This document shows positions 1-8,600 of a stretch of DNA of 11,316 nucleotides, in pieces. Under the pieces are notes generated by a model. That model had not been told where the DNA came from, ran no database searches, and saw only the letters and a list, made by a program, of their open reading frames with translations. A program made the position numbers and the translations under genes. The first letter of the stretch is position 1. Every line of letters begins with the position of its first letter. The stretch is from Ettlia oleoabundans (Eukaryota > Chlorophyta > Chlorophyceae > Chlamydomonadales). Where the stretch lies: contig JAAMXP010000218.1 of NCBI GenBank assembly GCA_019693395.1, positions 1 through 11,316 of the forward strand, read 5' to 3'.

Positions 1-32
1 CCCCCCGCGCGGGTCCTGCTCCGACTCCGCAG
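1..32 (+). other. 3' end of a starch synthase intron (partial)
   Basis: This C-rich stretch ends in CCGCAG directly before the first recognisable starch synthase codon, so it is read as the 3' end of an intron that begins outside the window. The next exon enters with two bases (gc) completing a codon, which means the upstream intron is phase 1. Confidence 0.7.
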
Positions 33-3000
33 GCGAGATATATGGCGGCAGTCGTGAGGACGTGCTGTTCCGCTGTGCGCTGCTGAGCAAGGCGGCACTC
101 GAGGCGCCCTGGGTGGTGCCCTGCGGCGGCGCTCCCTACGGCGAGCAGAACCTGGTGTTTGTGGCGAATGACTGGCACACCAGCCTGCTGCCTTTCTACT
201 TGCAGGTGGGTGCTTGATTCATTCCCTGGTTTCAGCTGCCTTAATGTGCAGGTTCATTCCTCGTGTTTCCTTTGGCTCTCTTGCTGTCTTTCTTCCCACC
301 TGCAAGTGACCCTACCTGCGTCAGTATGTGTTTGCTGCGGGTAGTCGCACGTGCGCTGAAGCATCCATGCATCATCACAACCATTACCCACCAAGCTTCG
401 CGCGCTTTGCTCCCTCATGCTTCTATCCTCACCACTGAACCAATGTGGTATTGCTGCACTGCCCCAACACACACACACACACAGGCGCACTACCGGGATC
501 ACGGCAAGTACCACTATGCTCGCTCGGTGCTGGTGCTGCACAATGTTGCGCACCAGGGTCGTGGGCCCATGGACGACCTAGAGCACTTGGAGGTGCCTGA
601 CCACTACAAAGAGCTGTTCAGGTGGGTGGCTATAGGTGAATATGAGATCAAGGCCCAGCTTGGCCCTGCAAGGGGGCAGAGCGCTTCAGCCGTGAGAGGA
701 AGAAACATGTTGTGCTTCACCTGTGCAGCAATATCGGGCAAGAGGGTTCAAGTGCATCTGCATAGTGTGCTGCAATCCTGCAATCTCTCGCTGCGTACTT
801 GCACTCACCAGCCGTGCGTGTCCGTCGTGTCGTCGTCACCCCGCGCTTGCACCCGGCACATGCAGGCTGTACGACCCTGTGGGGGGTGAGCACATGAACA
901 TCATGAAGGCGGGGGCAATCACGGCACACAGGTGTGTGTGTGTTGCTGGGGTGTGCGTGGCTGGGGGCGGTCATTGGGCGGCTAGTCTGCACATTGCTGC
1001 ACCCCCAGCCTCACCATTGGCACTCTCTGCATGGCCGCCTGCCTTGTCTTTCATGCCCGACTGTCAGCGTCTACATAAGTAGCTGGTTTCCGTTCCACGC
1101 TGATCGGTCTCTTCCTACTCTCGTTGTAACTTTGTTTGTTGCAGAATGGTTGCCGTGAGCCACGGCTACGCTTGGGAGTGTCAGACTCAGGAGGGGGGCT
1201 GGGGGTTGCACGAAATCTTCCAGGAGCATGCCTGGAAGCTGCGAGGGGTTGTGAATGGAATCGACTATGCTGAGTGGCACCCTAGCGTGGACCCACACCT
1301 CACAAGCGGTGCGTTGCTGTGGAGAGGGGTCAATCAAACTGCTGTCATTGTGGTTGTCGTGTCTGCGTGGGTGGGGGTGGGAGTGGGGTGGGGGGATGCT
1401 AGTCGTATTCAAGCTGAAGTCAAGGGCGCTTTATGTTGCCCTGCTACCCTTGCCCTGCTACCCTGCACCGGCTGTACCATTTTATGTGGCCCAGCTAGGT
1501 CTGCCTGATTCAGCTGTGTACTGCCATGTGCTGCCTCCTGTACCGCAGATGGGTACTGCAACTATGACGCGGACAGCCTGGACAAGAAGCGGCAGTGCAA
1601 GGAGGCGCTGCAAAAGGTGCGTGGGTGGATAGTTGAGTGGCTGAACACTTGGGTGGTTGGGCAGGGAGCAAGGGAAGACAAGTGTGCAGGGTGGGAGGCA
1701 CACAAAGTTTCCTGGCTGCTCGGCAAGCCCCTCTCCAACTAGCCCACGCGCAGCACAGGGCCACACTCATGTCCTGCCTAATGTACCCATTCACCTTTCC
1801 TCTCCATTTCCTCTTCCCGTCCACCCTTGCACTTTCCCCGCTGCAGGAGCTGGGTCTGCCTGTTGATGCCGACATCCCCATGCTGGGCTTCATTGGTCGG
1901 CTGGACTACCAGAAGGGGGTGGACCTCATCAGAGACAACTACGATTGGCTCATGGGGGGTGAGTGTACTGGGGAACCAGCTGCTGCGACAGTGGCCAGTG
2001 GGGGTTGAGTTCGGCAGGCAGCTGCCAGAGTGGGACTGAATGGGGGTGAGCCAGCCTTGGCTTGTCTGCGATGTTTTGGTCTGTTTGCCCGACTGTTGCT
2101 TGCTGCTGTTCCTTGATTTCTTGCGTGTACACCTCATGGTGTGTGCTGTACCGCACTGTGCTGCAGAGAATGTTCAGCTGATTTTGCTGGGCAGCGGGCG
2201 AGAGGACCTGGAGGGGGCGCTCAGGTGGGTGGGTTAAAGGGGTCAGCTGGCGGCAACTTGGTGGTCGTGATGAAATGGATTGAGCTGAACGGCTTTGACG
2301 ACAAAGGGCAGCATGCCGAATTGTTGGACGCAGGGCTGAGCTCGCTTGAGGAAATCGAGGCGTGGGGTCAGTTGGTGGCAGGCAGCAGGCAGAACGAGAC
2401 GGTGTGGTGGTGGGAAGTGAAGCGTCGACGCTTGCTGGCTACTCTACTCAACGTGTTTCCTGCTTCTGGCTTTACCCATGGTTGGTGTGCAGAGAGATGG
2501 AGTCTCGGAACCACAACAAATGCCGGGGTTGGGTTGGGTTCAGCGTGAAGATGGCACACAGGATTACTGCCGGTAAGGGGAAGAGGCCGGGGAGGGAGGG
2601 AGGGAGTGTGAGCAAAGGTTGTTGTCACGTTGATGATTGTACTCATGCTGGTGCTAATAGTGGTGCTGTTCCAGTGGATATTGCTGCTGTTACTGATATT
2701 TCGGTGCTGAAGCCAATCCCCGGGTGTAACGGCGGGAATGTGCCCTGGGAAGTCGATGCCTCTTGGCCGCCTGCTGCCATCGAGCCACAACTGCCAGCAC
2801 TCTTTATTAACCCCGCACACAAACCCCCGACCTTACCCCCAACCTTTGTATGCAGGCGTGGACATCCTGATGATGCCCTCCCGCTTTGAGCCCTGCGGCC
2901 TCAACCAACTCTACGCCATGGCCTACGGCACAGGTGCGCATTCTACTCATGCATATGGAGGTGCTGGTGCGCAGGACCGGAAGCTCTGCATGTGCACCCC

Positions 3001-3955
3001 TAGGGCAGTTTTATTGGTGATGAAGGTAGTGGTGCTAATCATGCGCAGCGAATCCAGCTGTAACCGTTGCCTTGGAAGCTTTGCAGAAGGCAATCGTGTT
3101 GTCCTCACAGCCAGGCAGCACAGCACAGCCAGCTGATTCACTGCCCTCATGCCCTGTTTGACATGCTATGCCACTCTGCCCTGCGCTGTGGTGTGCATGC
3201 AGTGCCTGTCGTGCACGCTGTGGGGGGCCTGCGCGACACCGTCAAGCCCTTCAACCCATATGAGAGCAGCGGCACAGGTGAGCCGCCTCAGAGCAGATAT
3301 TTGAGCAACACATCGTGTGTAGTTGCAGTTATTGAGACATACTCACAGTTTTGAAGCGTACTGTATCTGCTTTCAACCCACCCTTTATTCTCCTCTTCGT
3401 TGAGCCCACCCATCCTGCGCGCCACGCCAGGCTGGACATTTGACATGGCGGATGCCGAGCGATTCCGTGGCGCCCTGAGTGACGCCCTCTACACCTTCCG
3501 CCAGCACAGGGACAGCTTCAAGTGAGCGCGCGAATTAGTGATATGGGGGGGATGACTGCCTTTGTGGCTGGCGGTGGGTTGATGTGGGGGTGGAGTATGG
3601 GGATGGGGCATGGGTAGGTGAATTCCTCCCCAGGAAAAATGCTGGCTGAGGTGCGGGCGCCTGCCTTGTCTTTGCCGCACCTCTCTGCCAAGAGGCATGT
3701 CGAGTCACGTGGCCCACCTCCCTTTGCTTGCTGTCAGTGCTGGTTCCCTCTCTTGCCTGCTTTCCTGCTGCTCTTGGCCATCGTGAACGTTCTGTGCTTC
3801 TTGCCTTCACCCTGCTCCCTTCGCCTTTCTTTAATTTCTTGCTTACTTATTTCTGCAGGGCCCTGCAGCTGCGGGGCATGACTCAGGACCTGAGCTGGGA
3901 CCATGCAGCTGAGCTGTACGAAGATGTACTGGTACAGGCCAAGTATCAGTGGTAG
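33..3955 (+). CDS. SSII: Starch synthase, SSII type (GT5 family), C-terminal part, 12 exons; 5' end outside window
   Basis: This enzyme adds glucose from ADP-glucose to the non-reducing end of alpha-1,4-glucan chains in the plastid during amylopectin synthesis. Exons: 33-205, 485-621, 866-931, 1145-1308, 1549-1616, 1847-1958, 2167-2224, 2493-2572, 2856-2933, 3203-3277, 3431-3521, 3859-3955 (TAG 3953-3955). All borders are GT-AG and in frame, giving 398 residues numbered from codon 35-37. Visible motifs are IYGGSRED (2-9), ANDWHT (44-49), HNVAHQGRG (76-84), VSHGYAWE (129-136), [18 protein letters not shown] (216-228), [16 protein letters not shown] and [14 protein letters not shown], whose Glu297 is the conserved GT5 catalytic-site glutamate, followed by [10 protein letters not shown]. 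The KMAHRITAG segment, DLSWDHAA and the terminal AKYQW are typical of SSII; SSI and granule-bound synthases differ there. Missing upstream are the KTGGLGD loop, the start of the catalytic domain and the transit peptide. No key residue in the visible part is lost. SSII is inferred from motifs, not from a tree. Confidence 0.93.
467..483 (+). repeat. (AC)n microsatellite running into a 3' splice site
   Basis: Eight AC units (467-482) are followed directly by AG (483-484), the acceptor of starch synthase intron 1; exon 2 starts at 485. The repeat takes the place of the usual pyrimidine tract. Confidence 0.9.
932..943 (+). repeat. (GT)6 microsatellite forming a 5' splice site
   Basis: Six GT units start exactly at the donor of starch synthase intron 3, since exon 3 ends at 931. 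Any GT in the run could in principle serve as donor; only use of the first joins in frame to exon 4 to give [13 protein letters not shown]. Confidence 0.9.
1369..1395 (+). other. G-run cluster in intron 4, possible G-quadruplex
   Basis: Five runs of three or more G (1369-1371, 1373-1377, 1379-1381, 1385-1388, 1390-1395) are separated by 1-3 bases on the transcribed-sense strand. They lie about 60 bases after the donor at 1309. This meets the usual G-quadruplex pattern; folding is inferred. Confidence 0.55.
1437..1464 (+). repeat. Perfect 14-bp tandem duplication in intron 4
   Basis: The 14-mer TGCCCTGCTACCCT occurs twice back to back, at 1437-1450 and 1451-1464, upstream of the acceptor at 1547-1548. 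It looks like a recent local duplication and has no evident function. Confidence 0.9.
2225..2492 (+). other. Starch synthase intron 7, carrying a coding-like open frame
   Basis: This 268-base intron (donor GTGGGT at 2225, acceptor GTGCAG ending 2492) has no stop in the frame whose codons start at positions congruent to 2 mod 3; the first stop is at 2546-2548. The translation includes [20 protein letters not shown] and then a Glu-rich, Trp-rich and basic stretch. Its third positions are mostly G or C. It is out of frame with the starch synthase, which hits TAA soon after the donor if the intron is retained. I do not recognise the peptide. It may be chance, a cassette exon, or a relic of inserted coding sequence. 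Confidence 0.4.
2589..2604 (+). other. Canonical G-quadruplex motif 17 bases into intron 8
   Basis: The sequence GGGGAGGGAGGGAGGG has four G-runs with single-A loops, on the RNA-sense strand, directly after the donor GTAAGG at 2573. The four-run, one-base-loop pattern is known to give stable quadruplexes. A role in splice-site choice is inference. Confidence 0.65.
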
Positions 3956-4099
3956 GCAGTACACGGCACTGCATACGATACAGCCAGTGCTTTTGGAAGT
4001 GATGCCACGCACGGTACTAGAGATGGCGCTATGAAGTAGGGCTGGTCCGCTTTTTGAGCAGAGGCTCCCTTCTTGTCTTTGGTAGCCTATAGCCTTGGG

Positions 4100-4144
4100 C
4101 CAGTGCACTGGTTCACTTCGCAATTGCAGCTGCAGCAGCTGCAA
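4100..4144. repeat. Two short perfect palindromes after the starch synthase stop
   Basis: CCAGTGCACTGG at 4100-4111 is a 12-bp perfect palindrome. At 4124-4144, TTGCAGCTG and CAGCTGCAA form 9-bp arms around a 3-base spacer. Both could form hairpins in the 3' UTR. CAG/CTG-type words are common in this sequence, so chance is possible. Confidence 0.5.
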
Positions 4145-4332
4145 CGGGCAGATGAGGCCCGGTGGCCCGCCCCACAGCATGCATAACAGATCTCTTTTGG
4201 ATTCATTGTTTTTGCCCTCCGTTGTCCTCCCTTATTTTTGATCGCCTGCTCCCTGTCTCCACGCTGCCCCGGTGGTTGTGGTGCAGCAGTGGCGCCCCAT
4301 TTCGTTGTTGTTCAGCATTAGCCATCCTTAAC

Positions 4333-4360
4333 GGCATGGCACCTCGATACAAGCCATGCC
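4333..4360. repeat. 8-bp inverted repeat with 12-base loop
   Basis: GGCATGGC (4333-4340) and GCCATGCC (4353-4360) are perfect reverse complements. They could form a hairpin in the starch synthase 3' UTR, if the transcript extends this far. Confidence 0.5.
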
Positions 4361-4374
4361 ATGCTGCCATGCGC

Positions 4375-4395
4375 GTTGTGTTGTGTTGTGTTGTT
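4375..4395 (+). repeat. GTTGT pentanucleotide repeat, four copies
   Basis: GTTGT is repeated four times at 4375-4394 with one further T. It is a simple GU-rich tract. GU-rich elements often lie just downstream of cleavage sites in eukaryotic 3' ends, so this is a possible marker for starch synthase transcript cleavage; that role is inference. Confidence 0.7.
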
Positions 4396-4901
4396 CCTCC
4401 CCACTTTTTTCCGACGATTGCCTGCTGTCGCCTCCTCAGTGGCCGGCACCATTTATTCTGTGCAAAGGTCACACTCTGAGCCGTCACTAATTCCATGCAC
4501 AAGATGGTGGCGCACACCATGTTAGCTTGCCCTTGCATGCCTAGCCGTCTGCATGCATCGCCCTAAGCATTGATTGCACAGTCCCCTGCGGCGCAACAAA
4601 CAACTGTTCTGTTTCCCCACCACACTGCACAGCCTGTACTCACTGTGCCATACACTGCGAGCGACCCTCATCAGCCCTGTGCTGCCCACTCCAACACATA
4701 CCTACACTGTATTTCATCACACACCCCGTTTCGTTGATTCTGATTGCGTGGCAGCACATTCACTGCGCGCCCTTCTGTTGGTGCCCTCCTGTTTGTTGGC
4801 AGCTGGCTCGGCCAGCCTGCCACCGCTGTGGAGAGGGCGCCCCTGCCACAAGTTGTGTACAAGACACTAGTCAAACAGCATATGTTCCCTTGTTCACAAG
4901 C

Positions 4902-4928
4902 TGACGTGATTCGGCGTGCATGACGTCA
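4902..4928. promoter_or_regulatory. Paired TGACGT motifs (CRE/bZIP-type), upstream of the CD2BP2-like gene
   Basis: TGACGTGA at 4902-4909 and the perfect palindrome TGACGTCA at 4921-4928 lie 19 bases apart, start to start. TGACG pairs and TGACGTCA are known bZIP transcription factor sites, and a G-box core CACGTG follows at 5020-5025. They are 620-740 bases before the ATG at 5645. Function is inferred from motif identity and position only, and CACGTG also occurs in introns of this window. Confidence 0.3.
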
Positions 4929-5644
4929 CTTGTGTGGCCAGCGTAGCCAAAGGGTGCTGGTCACAGCATTTGAGCGGAGTAAAGGAAGCTGGTCAGCTGG
5001 CAATCTTTCTTTCTGCTGCCACGTGTCTCGTTCATGGGCGTGCCGCACGGCTGAACCATAGCAGTAGCAACGTCAGCACACAGGCGGCTCTGGTCTCTTC
5101 AGAGATCCAACCTTGGACGCATCCCTCAGACGTTCCAGGCCTTGGGGTCCCAGTTCCGCCCAGCTTCAGCCAGGCAAAGGTGCCGCAGGCAAGCACGGAA
5201 AAGCAGGTGCTGCAGTCCGAGGCACAGTAAAGCCGAGCGGGTCCGCTGCTGGCTGTGGAGGCAGCATTCCTGGGGGTTCCCATGAGCCACCGCTTCTGCC
5301 GCCCGTGCAACTGGGCATATGCACACGCTGGTGTTACCAGCAATCACTGCACTTGCTGCATCCTTTGCTCTGCTAGGGACATCCTGAGCAAGCAGGCACA
5401 CCACTGCAGTGACGCAGCAGGCACACATAGCATCTGAGCTCAAGGTCTGTCCCCCGCCTTTGCTGATATCACTGGCACCCGCCTGCTGGCCCATGGCCCT
5501 ACTTTTACATGCCGCCAGCACTGCTGTACAGTCACCTCGGTACACCATGCCCAGTAAGCAGTAGCCCCAGCAATGCCAAAGTGCTGTCCCATGTCCTGCT
5601 GCAGGCCTGCAATTCCGCCATCACTATTTAGGGCTTAAAACAGC

Positions 5645-8600
5645 ATGCGTGAGAAAAGGCTGCCGTATAGCGATGCTGAGGCGCTGGAGGAGGAGGAGGA
5701 GCCCACCAAGCGCCCACGCACTCGCTTCGTGGAGCTTCAACCCACAGCAGACGACCCAGGTGGGTGGCACCTTGCCTCCACGTTATATGGCATATGTTGC
5801 TAGTTTATGGTAGCTGTTTAGCACTCTGGTTGACTGCTTAAACTCTTGCCTGCCCGTAAGCAGCCGATGGTATAGATGAGGAGATACCGGGCAGCGTGAG
5901 GGCGGATGTGGAGCCTGTGGTGCTAGCTGACAAGCCCTTTGACCCCTACAGGCCTGGAGGTATGTGCGCGCCTGCTATGTTTCATACCTGGTAATCCCAC
6001 TCCTCCGGCACAGGAATGATTGTGTGTGCACGCTGGCCAACTTCCTGTAGACGTGGTAGTGCCTGCACTGGCATGCGAGAGCCACAGCTTGAGCTTGGAT
6101 GTAATCTGGTTTCAGCGCTAGCATTGCAAATGGTACTGAGTTACTCTAGCTGCGTACATATTTCCTGCGTTCTCATTGCAACCCATGGTGCAGACCCTGC
6201 CCTCAGCGCCAGCCACGCCGCCTCTGACCCCGGCTTTGCCCGTGCTCAGCGGGCGCTGTTGCGTCAGCGCCAGCAAGACCAGAGCGCCCTGGGGGAAGCA
6301 TTGCAGGTCAGGCTGCAACAGCGGCACGAACCCTTCTTGCTTGCTTGTGAGCCTGATACGTGCACTTGCAGTGCAAAGTTCTGCACTTCAGGCCCCGTGT
6401 TGACTGCATCAGATGTTGTACTGTGTGCATTGCACCATGCTGGTTGTACTGCAGGCCCAGGAGCAGTACGATCAGCCAGAGGAGGATGTGAATGAAGTGG
6501 GGGATGTGATGGAGCCTTTCCACCTGCACAGGGAGCTTGAGGTGAGTACCACTTGGCTGACAGATGGAGGGGAACCTGTCTCTACCAAACATGAGCCAAA
6601 GCACGTGCATGACTGCTTCATTTGCCCGCGCGCATGAGCTCAGGGGGTGCTGGTGTTTGTATGTTGGTCTTTATTTCCTTGCAGGAGGGGTATTTCGACC
6701 CCTCAGGCACTTACATCGAGTACGAGAGGGGCGAGGATCAGGACGCTTGGCTGGACAGCATCGACGGTAAGGCGGCACCAGACTCACATTATAAGGCGTA
6801 CTATATTGGTTTGTACCGTATTGATGGTGTGCTGGAGGTAACTGGGGCAGGTCCCTGCATGCCTGCAAGTGTTAATGCTTAACAAGCCAAGGTCAAACTG
6901 ACGATTTGCAATATTTCGCGAGGGCAATAGTATGGTAGGGATGCTGTGTGTTGTTCCGATGTTAGTCCTGGTGAACAAAGCTGCAGCTGGGGGTTGGGTT
7001 AGCAGGCACAGCATAGATGCGGTTTTAATTAACGAATTTCTGGCCCCTTGTCTGCTGCAGAGCAGGTGCAGGGCACGGGGCAGGGCACCGGCATGAAGCT
7101 TCCCTACCAAAACGAACCAGTGGCGGAGCCTCCGCCGCTCGGCCCCCGAGAGCTTACACCTTATCTGCGCCATCTCATCTCCCTGCTGCAACCGGGAGAG
7201 ACGGTGCTGGCTGCTTTCAGGTGGGGCTACGTTTATTCAGCGATTAGACCTCAGCATCAAGCATCTCTATTTGGCTTATACGGGGATGCTGCGGTTGTTA
7301 CAAGGGCTCCCCACACACTCCACACACTTGAGAGGCAAGGCTCGGGGCTGAGCCTTCGCTTGCCTTGCCTGTCCAGCTGTAAGGGTCGGGGCTGGCATGC
7401 AAAAGGTCACTGGCAGCTGTGCAAGTTTGTTGCTGGCAGACATGCGTGGGCCTATGGGTTGGCTGGTTGTGAGTGGGCCTTAGCCAGTAAGATGACCGGC
7501 CTGCCTGGTTTCGTTAATGGCCCTTCACACGTGTTGCATTCTTACAGATCAGAAACCGAGTTCTGGATGCTGTTGAATAATGCGTCAATTGCAGGCGGCT
7601 GGCGGGTGGTGGCCCTGTGCTTGACAAGTTTGGCAGCAAGGAGGAGGGACGGCGCTTCTTTGAGGAGCGAGTGCGCAGCGGGCACGCAGGTGAGACCGCC
7701 AGTGGTCACTGCCAGTGTTCCCTGTTAAGATAAAAGAAAGCGGTAACAAGCACCATGGCACTGCATGAGGCGGCCGGCAGCTCCTCCGGCTGTTGTCGAC
7801 TGAGTTTTCAGACTATGAGGGTGCAAGTGCCAGCTGGTTTGGTTCCAAGCAGTTCAAAGTCAAAAAATAAACCTGCGGGTTTCAGAGAGTGTCCTTCAGC
7901 CGGGTTGAAAGTAGGCTGCATAAACGAACCTGCACATGCCCCTACTGCTTGCCTCCAGTTTGCCTGTGTGCCTGCCTGCAGTGCCGCCCGGCAACCATCA
8001 CGAGTTCCAGCAGCTGACCGGTAGGCTTATCGCGCCTAAAAAACATCCATTCAGCAAGTCAGCTGGTGCGGGGGCACTGTTTTGAGTCGCAGACGCTGGT
8101 GCTGTTGCCCCTGCCACACATACCCCAAAGATGCACAGTGAAGGCAGTGCGCATGCCGCACAAAACCTATACCAGCATGATACACGCCCCTCTCTGCCGC
8201 TGCTTGTTGGTGCAGAGGCTTCGGAAGTTTTGTTTGACCACGGTCACGGCAAGGTGTATACATCTGTAAGGGAGGAGCTGGAGCAGACGCTTGCGGCACA
8301 CCTGGCCCCAGAAGCCGAGCGGGCACCACCAGAAGCTGCCCCCGCTCCCCAGGAAGCTGCCGCATTGGCTGCTGAGTATGGCGGTGGTACTGACGGTGGA
8401 ACCGCAAAAGACACAGCTGCCCTGGAGGGATCTGCTGTCAGTATTGCAGGTGGCGGTGGTGGCGGGGAAGGCGGGTTGGCGGGCACAGGGCGTCCCCGCC
8501 ACCACATGCCCCCTCGGGCAGCGCCTGCCGCTGCATCAGAGCCGCCCGTCTCTTCCGGCATGCCCTCGCTGCCCGCCACTGGACGCACCGCTGCCACCAC

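Larger units (their letters stand above)
3956..5644 (+). other. Intergenic region: starch synthase 3' UTR and CD2BP2-like promoter, no gene recognised
   Basis: About 1.7 kb separates the starch synthase stop from the ATG at 5645. Open frames of up to about 140 codons exist on both strands (for example + 4916-5230 and - 5126-5548). None contains a family motif or reads like the flanking exons, so no gene is called. By eye there is no TGTAA, the usual green-algal poly(A) signal, and no AATAAA on the + strand here. The region holds short palindromes, a GTTGT repeat and TGACGT motifs, listed separately. The segment just before 5645 (CTATTTAGGGCTTAAAACAGC) is AT-richer than its surroundings and may lie in the promoter or leader of the next gene. 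Confidence 0.6.

Noticed and set aside
2631..2710. C/D box snoRNA candidate in starch synthase intron 8 (TGATGA at 2631-2636, CTGA at 2707-2710)
   Set aside because: Box-like words are about 75 bases apart, but there is no convincing terminal stem and no clear C'/D' pair, so it is not called.
2368..2820. Minus-strand open frame of 150 codons across starch synthase introns 7-8 and exon 8
   Set aside because: It overlaps a certain exon on the opposite strand and has Ser/Thr/Pro-rich shadow composition.
33..3955. Bacterial glgA or a gene acquired intact from bacteria
   Set aside because: Twelve phased exons with algal splice sites and SSII-specific motifs ([14 protein letters not shown] end) indicate a native nuclear plastid-type gene.
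4090..4130. tRNA B-box-like words such as GGTTCACTTC near 4111
   Set aside because: No matching A box, acceptor stem or anticodon arm could be fitted upstream.
4916..5230. Plus-strand open frame of 104 codons in the intergenic region
   Set aside because: No recognisable motif, mixed third positions and no splice-compatible link to the ATG at 5645; chance is likely.
5126..5548. Minus-strand open frame of 140 codons in the intergenic region
   Set aside because: Cys/Ala-rich composition without motifs; no splice or poly(A) context supports a gene.
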